A program made the translations under genes and the position numbers. A DNA stretch of 64,000 nt from Amycolatopsis azurea DSM 43854 (GTDB lineage Bacteria; Actinomycetota; Actinomycetes; Mycobacteriales; Pseudonocardiaceae), in assembly GCF_001995215.1 (NCBI RefSeq), contig NZ_MUXN01000023.1, positions 304,636 through 368,635 of the forward strand, in the 5' to 3' direction. The notes below the pieces were generated by a model that saw only the letters and a program-made list of their open reading frames with translations, was not told the origin of the DNA and made no database searches. Shown piece after piece: positions 34,563-42,968 of the stretch; the stretch's first letter is position 1, and every line of letters begins with the position of its first letter.

Positions 34563-35528
34563 TCACGAAGCGGTGCTGAACCGCGCCCGGTAAGCCGTGG
34601 GAGTCAGGCCGGTGGCCCGCCGCAGCTGGGCGCGCAGGTTCGCCGCGGTACCGAAACCGGAGGCCCGCGCCACCAGGTCCAGCCGCTGTTCCCCGCGCTC
34701 GATCAACCGGCACGCCAGCGCGACCCGTTCCGTGGTGAGCCACGCCAGCGGCGTCGTCCCGAGTTCGGCGCGGAACCGCCGATGCAGCGTCGCCTGGCTG
34801 GCCGCCGCCCGCGCGGCGAGGTCGGCGACGGTGAGCGGCCGGTCCAGCCGTTCCCGCGCCCATTCGAGCACCGGCGCCAGCGAGGTGTCCGGCATCGGCG
34901 GCAGCGGCCGCTCGACGAACTGCCGCTGGCCGCCGTCGCGGTGCCCGCTGAACACCAGCCGCCTGCTCACCGCGTTGGCGATCTCGGCGCCGTGGTCACG
35001 GCTGATCAGGTGCAGCCCCAGGTCGAGCGCGGCCGCGCTGCCCGCCGCGGTCAGGACGTCGCCGTCGTCGACGAACAGCACGTCGGGCTCCAGCAGCACC
35101 TCAGGGAACAGCGTCCGGAACCGCTCGGCCCATTTCCAGTGCGTCGTCGCGCGCCGTCCGTCCAGGACGCCCGCCTGCGCGAGCGTGAAGGCGCCGGTGC
35201 AGAAGCTGACCAGCCGGGCACCCCGCGCGGCCGCGGAACGGATGGCCGTCAGCACGGATTCCCTGGCCGGGGCCTCCGGATCGGGCCGGTTGGGCACGAT
35301 GACCGTGTCGGCGGCCTCCACGGCTTCGAGCCCGGCGACCCCGGTGAGGGTGAACATCCCCAGGTGCATGCGCACGGAGGGCTCGGCGGCGCACAGGGTG
35401 AAGCCGTACCAAGGCCGGTCCAGTTCCGGCCGCCGCAGACCGAAGAGTTCGGTCGCGACGCCCATTTCGAAGGGGTTGGACCCCTCGTCGACCAGCACGG
35501 CGACCTCATGCGAGGAATCATGCGACAT
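34563..35528 (-). CDS. GlxA/FtrA-type transcriptional regulator (DJ-1/PfpI domain + AraC HTH)
   Basis: A 321-residue protein with an N-terminal class I glutamine amidotransferase-like (DJ-1/PfpI) domain (about 8-190) in which the nucleophile elbow is FCTGAFTLAQAG, and a C-terminal AraC helix-turn-helix pair (about 225-315, ending TGLTPTAYRARF). It is probably a regulator that senses a small metabolite through the first domain. It diverges from a cupin gene across 52 bases, a probable target. Related to the second regulator at 36040. Confidence 0.88.
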   Translation of the reverse strand: MSHDSSHEVAVLVDEGSNPFEMGVATELFGLRRPELDRPWYGFTLCAAEPSVRMHLGMFTLTGVAGLEAVEAADTVIVPNRPDPEAPARESVLTAIRSAAARGARLVSFCTGAFTLAQAGVLDGRRATTHWKWAERFRTLFPEVLLEPDVLFVDDGDVLTAAGSAAALDLGLHLISRDHGAEIANAVSRRLVFSGHRDGGQRQFVERPLPPMPDTSLAPVLEWARERLDRPLTVADLAARAAASQATLHRRFRAELGTTPLAWLTTERVALACRLIERGEQRLDLVARASGFGTAANLRAQLRRATGLTPTAYRARFSTAS

Positions 35529-35580
35529 ATGCGATTCCTAGCACTCACCGCCCAGCCGGTCCAGTGACCAGGATCGGGGC

Positions 35581-35979
35581 ATGAGCGAGAAACCGATCGA
35601 TCTGGAGACCGCGCTGGCCGGGTTCGACGAGATTTGGAGCCCGCGGATCGTCGCCCACGTCAACGACTACGACGTCCGCCTCGCCAAGGTCGCGGGCGAG
35701 CACGTCTGGCACGTCCACGAGAACACCGACGAGTTCTTCCTCGTCCTCGACGGCAGCCTGGACATCGCGTTGCGCGAAGAGGCGGGCGAGCGGGTCGTCA
35801 CGCTGCCGCGCGGCTCGGTGTTCGTCGTCCCGCGCGGCACCTTCCACAAACCGTCCTCAGTGGACGGTGCGTCGCTACTGCTGTTCGAACCGACCGGAAC
35901 GCTTTCCGTCGGCGACCGGCACGACGAGGTCCCCGACCACGTCCAGGTCACCGTCGGCCAGGAGATCTCTTTCTCTTGA
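35581..35979 (+). CDS. Cupin-domain protein
   Basis: A 132-residue single cupin with metal motif 1 HVHENTDEFFLVLDG (two His, one Glu) and motif 2 PRGTFHKP (His). This is the minimal metal-binding barrel found in isomerases and dioxygenases; substrate unknown. It is divergent from the AraC/GlxA-type regulator at 34563 and followed by a short hairpin (GAAGG...CCTTC near 36020-36032). ATG 35581 is well supported by the domain start. Confidence 0.85.
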   Translation: MSEKPIDLETALAGFDEIWSPRIVAHVNDYDVRLAKVAGEHVWHVHENTDEFFLVLDGSLDIALREEAGERVVTLPRGSVFVVPRGTFHKPSSVDGASLLLFEPTGTLSVGDRHDEVPDHVQVTVGQEISFS

Positions 35980-36039
35980 GGGATAAGGCAAAAGTGTCCC
36001 CGTGAGGTGCCAAGTCCGTGAAGGCAGCCTTCCGGCTTT

Positions 36040-37002
36040 CTAGCCGACGGAAAACGTCTTGCGGTACGCGCTGGGACTGGTCCCCCGCAGCTTGCCGAAC
36101 TGGTGCCGCAGCGCCGCGGCGGAGGCGTACCCGCAAGCGACCGCGATGTCCTCAATGGACAGACGTCCTTCTTCGAGCAACGACTGCGCGCGGTCGAGAC
36201 GGCGTTCGGTGAGCCATCGGTGCGGGGTCGTCCCGGTGGCCGCCGAGAACCGGCGCAGGAACGTGCGCTCCCCCAAACCGCTGCGGCGGGCGAGTTCCGC
36301 GACGGTGAACGGCTGATCCAGCCGCCGCTCGATCCATTCGAGCGCTTCGGCGAGCACGGTGTCGTCCGGCGCGGCGGTCTCCGGGACCGGCGCCTGGACG
36401 AACTGCGCCTGCCCGCCGACCCGGTGCGGCGCCGCGACCATCCGCCTGGCCAGCGTGGTGGCCGCGGCGACACCGCGGAGTTCGCGCACCAGATGCAGGC
36501 ACAGATCGACGGCGGCGACGGTCCCCGCGCTCGTGAGGACGCCGCCGTCGTCGACGTACAACGCCTTCGGGTCGACCCTCGCCGTCGGGAAGCGCGAGCG
36601 GAACTCCTGCTCGTAGACCCAGTGGACGGTGCAGTTGCGCCCGTCGAGCAGTCCCGCGTAGCCGAGTGAGAAGACGCCTGCGCAGAAGCCCGCGACCCAG
36701 GCGCCCCGGCTCGCGGCGTCGCGCAGGACCTCCAGGACCGGTTCCGGCGGGCTCGCGCTGCGCGGCGCGCAGGTCGGGACGATCAGCAGATCGGCGGACG
36801 CCGCGAAGTCCAGGCTCGCCAGCCCGTCGAGCCCGAAACCGGACCAGCTCAGGACGTTCTCGCCGCCGGGCGAGCAGACCGCGAAATCCCAGCCCTCGAT
36901 GCCGTCGGCGCTGCGATCGGTGCCGAAGACCTCGCACGCGACGCCGAGTTCGAACGGCGAGACCTGGTCGGCGAGCACCACCGCGACCCTTTTCACATCC
37001 AT
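36040..37002 (-). CDS. GlxA/FtrA-type transcriptional regulator, second copy
   Basis: A 320-residue paralogue of the regulator at 34563: DJ-1/PfpI-like domain starting VAVVLADQVSPFELGVACEVFG, elbow FCAGVFSLGYAG, and C-terminal AraC domain with SIEDIAVACGYASAAALRHQF. ATG 37002 is the last start before the domain; GTG 36996 is an alternative. It diverges from an EamA-type exporter across about 95 bases, and such pairs often form regulator and target. Confidence 0.87.
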   Translation of the reverse strand: MDVKRVAVVLADQVSPFELGVACEVFGTDRSADGIEGWDFAVCSPGGENVLSWSGFGLDGLASLDFAASADLLIVPTCAPRSASPPEPVLEVLRDAASRGAWVAGFCAGVFSLGYAGLLDGRNCTVHWVYEQEFRSRFPTARVDPKALYVDDGGVLTSAGTVAAVDLCLHLVRELRGVAAATTLARRMVAAPHRVGGQAQFVQAPVPETAAPDDTVLAEALEWIERRLDQPFTVAELARRSGLGERTFLRRFSAATGTTPHRWLTERRLDRAQSLLEEGRLSIEDIAVACGYASAAALRHQFGKLRGTSPSAYRKTFSVG

Positions 37003-37098
37003 CCGGTCACATCCATCCGGGCAGTGTGTCATAAGTTTTGCGGTCGATGTCATCTCTGACACTGGTCGGGCGTGGGCGCGCGGGCGAAAGTGGTGCCC

Positions 37099-37986
37099 AT
37101 GAACAAGAACAACCCCCTGCTCCAGTGGACGGCCGCGATGGCGCTGTCCGGCACGATCGGCGCCGTCGTCCTGGAAAGCGGCGCCGACGCACCCGCCGTG
37201 GCGTTCGCGAGGAGCCTGGTCGGCGGCCTGCTGCTCCTGGTGTGGAGCGCCGCTCGCGGCTGGCTCCGCCCGTGGACGCTCACCCGCCGCGACCTGCTGC
37301 TCGCCGTCCTCGGCGGGCTGTTCCTGGTCGGGAACTGGGTCCTGCTCTTCGCCTCGTACGCGCTGTCGTCGATCTCGGTCAGTACGGTCGTCTATCACAC
37401 GCAGCCGTTGATGCTGGTCGGTCTCGCCGCCGCGTTCCTCGGCGAGAAGATGGCGAAGAGCCAGCTGGTCCGGGCGCTGATCGCGTTCGGCGGGGTGGCG
37501 CTCATCTCGCTGTCGGCGCACGGTGCCGACGGCAAGCCCGTGCGCTTGGAAGGAATCGCGCTCGCCCTCGGCGCGGCCGCGCTCTACGCCGGCGCCTCGT
37601 TCGTCGCGAAACAGCTCAAACACCTGCGCCCGCATGTCCTGGCCGCCGTCCAGCTGGTGACCGGCACGATCGTGCTCGCACCCGCCCTGCTCGTCACGCC
37701 GCTGCCCACGGACACCTCAGGGTTGCTGTGGCTGGTCCTGCTGGGCACGGTGCACACCGCGCTGATGTACGTCCTGATGTACGCGAGCATCGGGAAGCTG
37801 CCGACCACGACGGTGGCGCTGCTGTCCTACATCTACCCCGTGGTCGCGGTGGTGGTCGACGTCCTCGCCTACGGGCACCGGCCGACCTGGCCTGAGGGTG
37901 TGGGCATGCTGGCCGTCCTGGCGGCCGCGCTGGCACCGAAACGCACGCCCGCACCCCGCCCCGAAGCCCAACCCGCCCGCGTTTAG
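37099..37986 (+). CDS. EamA/DMT-family transporter
   Basis: A 295-residue membrane protein with ten predicted helices in two five-helix repeats, the drug/metabolite transporter (EamA) pattern; FARSLVGGLLLLVWSA and the second-repeat VALLSYIYPVVAVVVD are characteristic. It probably exports amino acids or other small molecules across the cell membrane. ATG 37099 is preferred to an upstream GTG at 37072. It diverges from the AraC/GlxA-type regulator that may control it. Confidence 0.87.
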   Translation: MNKNNPLLQWTAAMALSGTIGAVVLESGADAPAVAFARSLVGGLLLLVWSAARGWLRPWTLTRRDLLLAVLGGLFLVGNWVLLFASYALSSISVSTVVYHTQPLMLVGLAAAFLGEKMAKSQLVRALIAFGGVALISLSAHGADGKPVRLEGIALALGAAALYAGASFVAKQLKHLRPHVLAAVQLVTGTIVLAPALLVTPLPTDTSGLLWLVLLGTVHTALMYVLMYASIGKLPTTTVALLSYIYPVVAVVVDVLAYGHRPTWPEGVGMLAVLAAALAPKRTPAPRPEAQPARV

Positions 37987-37999
37987 TCCTCTGAACGCG
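37979..37999 (+). repeat. Half copy of the CGCGTTT-GTCCTCT palindrome
   Basis: CGCGTTTAGTCCTCTGAACG is the left arm of the family without its partner; it overlaps the end of the transporter gene and abuts the terminator at 38002. Confidence 0.6.
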
Positions 38000-38001
38000 A
38001 A

Positions 38002-38037
38002 AAGCGGCGCCCCGGTCCGAAGACCAAGGCGCCGCTT
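38002..38037. terminator. Terminator of ctaC-ctaF
   Basis: AAGCGGCGCC (38002-38011) and GGCGCCGCTT (38028-38037) pair perfectly, 14 bases after the ctaF stop and close to the end of the convergent transporter gene. Confidence 0.75.
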
Positions 38038-38051
38038 CCGGCGTCGGAACG

Positions 38052-38471
38052 TCAGTCGTGATTCGGACCGGTGTGGTACTCGAACACCAGCCCGCCGATG
38101 GCGACGATGACCAGGCCCAGCGCGATGATCAGCAGCCAGACGTGGAAGAACGCGAGCGCGACACCGGTCAGCGCGGCGGCCGCCGCGAGACCGATCGGCC
38201 AGTAGCTGCCCGGGCTGAAGAAGCCCAGCTCACCGGCGCCGTCGCTGATCTCGGCGTCTTCCCGGTCCTCCGGCCGCGGCTCGATGCGCCGCGCCACGAA
38301 CTGCAGGTAGCTGCCGGCCAGGAAGGCCAGGCCACCGGTGAGGATCAGGGCCACCACACCGACCGGCTCGACGCCGTCCCGGGTCATCGTTCCGGTCATG
38401 TACGCGTAGATACCCGCCACGACGACGGAGAAGACCGCGACGAGGAAGAAAATCCGTCCTTCGACCTTCAT
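38052..38471 (-). CDS. ctaF: Cytochrome c oxidase subunit IV (actinobacterial type)
   Basis: A 139-residue protein with four predicted membrane helices (IFFLVAVFSVVVAGIYAYM, GVVALILTGGLAFLAG, WPIGLAAAAALTGVALAFF and WLLIIALGLVIVAIGGLVF). Size, position after ctaC and sequence match CtaF (Rv2199c type) of the aa3 oxidase. It stabilises the oxidase module of the bc1-aa3 supercomplex. It starts 40 bases after the ctaC stop on the same strand. Confidence 0.9.
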   Translation of the reverse strand: MKVEGRIFFLVAVFSVVVAGIYAYMTGTMTRDGVEPVGVVALILTGGLAFLAGSYLQFVARRIEPRPEDREDAEISDGAGELGFFSPGSYWPIGLAAAAALTGVALAFFHVWLLIIALGLVIVAIGGLVFEYHTGPNHD

Positions 38472-38511
38472 GGACGTTGCCTCACTCCTGTTTCGGGCTC
38501 GAACAGCCGGG

Positions 38512-39468
38512 TCAGTTGGACGCGACCCGCGCGGTGCGGTCGGTGTTGAACGGGGTGGTGGTGACGGCGTAGGGCGAGCACAGTTCGCCGCAGTTCATCG
38601 CCGTCAGCGCCTCGGAAGCCGTGTTGGGCTTGCCGCTCTTCGGGTTCACCGTGCCGCGGAGCTGGATGTACTGCGCGTACTTGTCCGCCGACAGCGCCCT
38701 GACCTCGAAGTTCATCCCCGAGTGGTAGGTGCCGCACAGTTCGGCACAGCGGCCGACGAACGAACCTTCCTTGTCGATCGAGTTCTGGAAGGTGAAGTCC
38801 TGGTTGTTCTTCTCCGGGTCCGGCATGACGTCCCGCTTGAAGTGGAACTCCGGCACCCAGAACGAGTGGATGACGTCGGCCGACCGCAGGTTGTACTGGA
38901 TCGTCTTCTTCGTCGGCAGGACGAGCAGCGGGATCTCGGTCGAGCTGCCGACCGTGGTGATCTCGGGGTCGTCGTGGTTCTTGGAGTCGCTCTTGTACTT
39001 GAACTCCCAGTTCCACTGGAACGCGACGATGTCGACCGTGACGTCCGGGTTGTCCGTCTCGGCGAGCACGCGGTTCTCGGTGGTCGCGGTGAAGAAGAAC
39101 AGCACGCAGACCATGATCGTCGGGACGACGACCGTGAAGATCTCCAGCGGGATGTTGTACTGGAACTGACGGGGCAGTTCCTCCTCCGCGCCGTCGGCGG
39201 TCTTCTTCTTGCGGTGGAAGATCGCGGTCCAGAAGATCAGCGCCCAGACGATCACACCGACGGCGAGCGCCGCGACGACCGTCCACGTCCACAGGGTGCG
39301 CATGTCGTGCGCCTGCGGGGTCACCCCGACCGGCCAGCCGAAGCGGAGGATCTCGTCCCCGGAACAGCCCGTCGCGGTCAGCATCACCAGCGCGGCGAGC
39401 GCTGCGATACGACCAGCCCGCTTAACCGGGATGCGCTCTGGATTTCCCACTGCGCCTTGCCCTTTCAC
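38512..39468 (-). CDS. ctaC: Cytochrome c oxidase subunit II
   Basis: A 318-residue lipoprotein. GTG 39468 is supported by GAGGAGG upstream; the signal ends in lipobox LTATGC (Cys35). Two membrane helices follow (WTWTVVAALAVGVIVWALIFW and FTVVVPTIMVCVLFFF), then a cupredoxin domain with Cu-A ligands in CAELCGTYHSGM and upstream His in VIHSFWVPEFHF. It takes electrons from QcrC. It pairs with ctaF; the intergenic region to asnB contains a divergent promoter area. Confidence 0.95.
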   Translation of the reverse strand: MKGQGAVGNPERIPVKRAGRIAALAALVMLTATGCSGDEILRFGWPVGVTPQAHDMRTLWTWTVVAALAVGVIVWALIFWTAIFHRKKKTADGAEEELPRQFQYNIPLEIFTVVVPTIMVCVLFFFTATTENRVLAETDNPDVTVDIVAFQWNWEFKYKSDSKNHDDPEITTVGSSTEIPLLVLPTKKTIQYNLRSADVIHSFWVPEFHFKRDVMPDPEKNNQDFTFQNSIDKEGSFVGRCAELCGTYHSGMNFEVRALSADKYAQYIQLRGTVNPKSGKPNTASEALTAMNCGELCSPYAVTTTPFNTDRTARVASN

Positions 39469-39644
39469 CCAGAGCCTCCTCGACCGATCTTTGTGACATG
39501 GCGGAGCCTAGCCGAGTTACGGCGCCGTGCTGACCAAGGGGTAACCCCAACACGCGTATCCCCCACCACATCCGGGTGTACGGGCCCACCGGCATACTGG
39601 GCCCTTCTCCCCCGCTCGGCCAACAAGAGGTGTGTGAACTAGAC

Positions 39645-41579
39645 GTGTGCGGCCTGCTTGGACTGATCTGTTCGACCGAAGCCGACGCTGCGAGCGCCCG
39701 TGACGCCGTCGACGCGGCCATGCGCTGCCAGCGGCACCGCGGCCCCGACGAGCACGACACCTGGGCCGACGCCGAGGTGGTCTACGGCTTCAACCGGCTG
39801 GCCTTCATCGACGTCGACCACGCCCACCAGCCGCTGGTCTGGGGTCCGCCGGAGGCGCCCGAGCGCTACACGCTGAACTTCAACGGCGAGATCTACAACT
39901 ACAAAGAGCTGCGCGACGAGCTGGCCGCCGAGCACGGTGCGAAATTCGCCACAGAGGGTGACGGCGAGGCGATCGTCGCGGCGTACCACTACCTCGGCGA
40001 CGACGCGGTGAAGAAGCTGCGCGGCATGTTCGCCTTCATGATCTGGGACTCCCAGGAGAAGGTCGTCTTCGGCGCGCGCGACCCGTTCGGCATCAAGCCG
40101 CTGTTCTACTCGGCGGGACCCGGCAAGGTCGCCTTCTCCAGCGAGAAGAAGAGCCTGCTGGAGCTTTCGAGCGTGCTCGGGGTCGAGGACGAGCTGGACA
40201 AGACGGCCCTCCAGCACTACCTGGTCCTCCAGTACGTGCCGGAGCCCGAGTCGATGCACACCGGCGTCCGCCGCGTCGAGTCCGGCACGTCGTTCCGCGT
40301 GGTCCCCGGCGGTGACGTCGAGTTCACCCGCTACTTCCACCCGCAGTTCAACGCGAAGCCGGTCAACAACCAGGCCGAGGCCGACGAGCTGTACGAGCGC
40401 ATCGCCGATGTGATGCGCGACTCGGTCGGCAAGCACATGATCTCCGACCCGGACGTCACCGTCGGCGCGTTCCTCTCCGGCGGCATCGACTCCACCGCGA
40501 CCGCGACGCTGGCCAAGGAGCACAACCCGAACCTGATCGCGTTCACCACCGGGTTCGAGCGCGAGGGCTACTCCGAGGTCGACGTCGCCGCCGAATCGGC
40601 CGCCGCGATCGGCGTGAAGCACGTGGTCCGCACGGTTTCGGCGGACGAGATGATGGAGGCGCTGCCGCTCATCGTCTGGTACCTCGACGACCCGGTGGCC
40701 GACCCGGCGCTCGTGCCGCTGTGGTTCATCGCCCGCGAAGCGCGCAAGCACGTCAAGGCGGTGCTGTCCGGCGAAGGCGCCGACGAGCTCTTCTGCGGCT
40801 ACACGATCTACAACGAGCCGATCTCGCTGGCGCCGTTCGAGAAGATCCCCGGCGGGATGCGGAAGATCATCGGCAAGGTCTCCACGAAGATCCCCGAAGG
40901 CACCCGCGGCAAGGACCTGCTGCGGCGCGGGGCGCTGCCGCTGGAGGACCGCTACTACGGCAACGCGCGCAACTTCCGCGACGACCAGCTCCGCAAGGTG
41001 CTGCGCACGTACGAGGAAGGCATCGGCTTCAAGGACGTCACCGCTCCTTGGTACAAGATCTCCGAGGACTGGGACCCGGTCGCGCGGATGCAGCACGTCG
41101 ACCTCTACACCTGGCTGCGCGGCGACATCCTGGTCAAGGCCGACAAGGTGACCATGGCGAACTCGCTGGAACTGCGCGTGCCGTTCCTCGACGCCGAGGT
41201 GTTCAAGGTCGCCTCGACCATCCCGCTCGACCAGAAGCTCGCGCACGGCACCACGAAGTACGCGCTGCGCCAGGCGCTGGCGAAGATCATCCCCGGGCAC
41301 GTGCTGAACCGGCGCAAGCTGGGCTTCCCGGTGCCGATCCGGCTCTGGCTGCGCAACGAGATGTACGACTGGGCCAAGGGCATCATCTCGGACTCGCAGA
41401 CCGACGCGCTGCTCGACAAGAAGGCCGTCCTGGCGCTGCTCGACGAGCACAAGGCCGGGCAGCTCGACCGCAGCCGCCAGCTGTGGGCGCTGCTGGTGTT
41501 CATGCTGTGGCACGGGATCTTCGTCGAGAACCGCATCAAGCCCGAGATCCCGGAACCCGTCTACCCGGTGAAACTCTAG
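39645..41579 (+). CDS. asnB: Asparagine synthase (glutamine-hydrolysing), AsnB type
   Basis: A 644-residue enzyme. GTG 39645 makes Cys the second residue (MCGLLG), the N-terminal nucleophile of the glutaminase domain after Met removal, which fixes the start. The glutaminase domain has RCQRHRGPDEHDTW and LNFNGEIYNYKELR; the synthase domain has the PP-loop LSGGIDST. Members of this actinobacterial group include LtsA-type proteins that amidate cell-wall diaminopimelate, so asparagine need not be the only product. It diverges from ctaC, as Rv2201 does in M. tuberculosis. Confidence 0.92.
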   Translation: MCGLLGLICSTEADAASARDAVDAAMRCQRHRGPDEHDTWADAEVVYGFNRLAFIDVDHAHQPLVWGPPEAPERYTLNFNGEIYNYKELRDELAAEHGAKFATEGDGEAIVAAYHYLGDDAVKKLRGMFAFMIWDSQEKVVFGARDPFGIKPLFYSAGPGKVAFSSEKKSLLELSSVLGVEDELDKTALQHYLVLQYVPEPESMHTGVRRVESGTSFRVVPGGDVEFTRYFHPQFNAKPVNNQAEADELYERIADVMRDSVGKHMISDPDVTVGAFLSGGIDSTATATLAKEHNPNLIAFTTGFEREGYSEVDVAAESAAAIGVKHVVRTVSADEMMEALPLIVWYLDDPVADPALVPLWFIAREARKHVKAVLSGEGADELFCGYTIYNEPISLAPFEKIPGGMRKIIGKVSTKIPEGTRGKDLLRRGALPLEDRYYGNARNFRDDQLRKVLRTYEEGIGFKDVTAPWYKISEDWDPVARMQHVDLYTWLRGDILVKADKVTMANSLELRVPFLDAEVFKVASTIPLDQKLAHGTTKYALRQALAKIIPGHVLNRRKLGFPVPIRLWLRNEMYDWAKGIISDSQTDALLDKKAVLALLDEHKAGQLDRSRQLWALLVFMLWHGIFVENRIKPEIPEPVYPVKL

Positions 41580-41635
41580 TCACGACTCGACACGCTGGCC
41601 TTCACCGTTCACCCGGTGGAGGCCAGCATGGACCG

Positions 41636-42292
41636 ATGGACTTCGTCCTCGTGCACGGCACGACGCAGAGCCCGGCGGGCTGGGACCGCGTGGCCAAGTT
41701 GCTCAGGGCCGCCGGGCACCGCGCGATCGCGGTGGACCTGCTGACCCCGGCCGAGCTGCCTGTCGAGGGCTACGCGCAGCACGCGCGGGACCAGTACGAC
41801 GGCGAGCGGCCGGTCGTGGTGGCGCATTCCGGGGCCGGGGTCCTGCTCCCGGCGATCGCCGAGGCGCTCGACGCGCGGGCGATGGTGTGGGTCGCCGCCT
41901 ACATCCCCGATTTCGCCGGTGGCCGGAGCCTGCGCGACGAGGTCCTGACGTCGTTCGCCCCCGAATGGATCGGTGTGGACCCGACCTCGGATCCCGCGAA
42001 GGCGTCGGAGTTCCTCTTCCACGACTGCGATCCCGAGACCGAACATCTGGCGCTCGACAGCCTGCGGCTGTTCAGTCCCGCGGTCCTCGCCGCCCATCAC
42101 GCCGTGCCCGCGCCGGAGATCCCGTCGACGGTGATCGTCCCCACCCGCGACCGCACGCTGAAACCGGAGTGGATGCGCCAAGCCGCCAGGGAACGGCTCG
42201 GCGTCGATGCGATCGAGATCGACGCAGGGCACTGCCCGCACATGTCCCGTCCGGCGGAGGTCGCCGGAATCCTGACCGGTTCACGGCGTTAG
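41636..42292 (+). CDS. Alpha/beta-fold hydrolase
   Basis: A 218-residue single-domain hydrolase: FVLVHGTTQSPAGW with the oxyanion loop, nucleophile elbow VVAHSGAGVLL (Ser), and a C-terminal IEIDAGHCPHM with the catalytic His; TVIVPTRDRTL probably carries the acid. It is similar to small esterases of the salicylate-binding-protein group. ATG 41636 is assigned by domain start; GGTGGAGG lies 13 bases upstream. It overlaps the end of the convergent SUKH gene by 12 bases. Confidence 0.82.
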   Translation: MDFVLVHGTTQSPAGWDRVAKLLRAAGHRAIAVDLLTPAELPVEGYAQHARDQYDGERPVVVAHSGAGVLLPAIAEALDARAMVWVAAYIPDFAGGRSLRDEVLTSFAPEWIGVDPTSDPAKASEFLFHDCDPETEHLALDSLRLFSPAVLAAHHAVPAPEIPSTVIVPTRDRTLKPEWMRQAARERLGVDAIEIDAGHCPHMSRPAEVAGILTGSRR

Positions 42293-42877
42293 GCACTTCA
42301 GGGACTCGGTGAGCCAGGCGTCGTACCAGGCCGTGAAGGTCGGCGTGGGCCCCAGGTCGATCCATTTCGCGCGGCTAAGGCCCGAGGCCGCGGGCACGGC
42401 GGGCGCCCACCCGTACTCGTCCATGTCCCACAGCGATCCGGCCAGTTCGCCGGTGGTGACCAGCATCGTGAAACCGCTGCAACCTTGCTCGCTGATGGCG
42501 ACACAGCCGGGCAGCTCGCGCCCCGCGTCGATGCCTTTGAACCAGCCGTCGTCGTGGTCAAGCCACTCCTGATGCACACGATGGGCATCGGCCCTGGTCA
42601 ACGGGAAATCCTCCGCGGGCCGCAGATCCTCGGCCCACTCTCGCAGCCCGGCCATGTCCAACAGGCCGTAGTACGGCCCCGCGCCGGCACCGACCTGGCG
42701 GAGGAAGTCGCGATAGTCGGCGGGGAACCCGACGGCGAGTTCGGCCTCGACGGTCGCGATCTCGGCCTCGTCCTGCGGCAGGCTGCGATACAAGTGGGTG
42801 TGGGCGCCGAAGATCACGAACTCGCTGTCCCGCTGCCGCAGTCGTGCGAGTTCCGCCGCCAGGGCCGCCGTATCCAC
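42281..42877 (-). CDS. SMI1/KNR4 (SUKH)-family protein
   Basis: A 198-residue protein with the SUKH signature PADYRDFLRQVGAGAGPYYG in the N-terminal half and a C-terminal strand-rich part (GSLWDMDEYGWAP). SUKH proteins are often immunity proteins or scaffolds; no toxin gene is adjacent, so the role is open. Its only likely promoter, CACAAT at 42884-42889, touches the base of the terminator at 42887-42939. A second SUKH protein lies at 55889. Confidence 0.82.
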   Translation of the reverse strand: MDTAALAAELARLRQRDSEFVIFGAHTHLYRSLPQDEAEIATVEAELAVGFPADYRDFLRQVGAGAGPYYGLLDMAGLREWAEDLRPAEDFPLTRADAHRVHQEWLDHDDGWFKGIDAGRELPGCVAISEQGCSGFTMLVTTGELAGSLWDMDEYGWAPAVPAASGLSRAKWIDLGPTPTFTAWYDAWLTESLKCLTP

Positions 42878-42886
42878 CAGGTCATT

Positions 42887-42939
42887 GTGCCGAAGGGGCC
42901 CTTCACCGCATCACACGCGGTGAAGGGCCCCTTCGGCAC
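42887..42939. terminator. Terminator of the adenosine kinase gene
   Basis: Perfect 23-bp arms 42887-42909 and 42917-42939 with a seven-base loop, following the minus-strand gene that ends at 42969. Confidence 0.85.
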
Positions 42940-42968
42940 GTCACATGAGGGGAAAGTCCCCTTCAGCC

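Noticed and set aside
39469..39644. Operator GGGGTAACCCC between ctaC and asnB
   Set aside because: A short near-palindrome exists near 39539-39549, but it is short and GC-rich enough to arise by chance, and no promoter elements line up convincingly.
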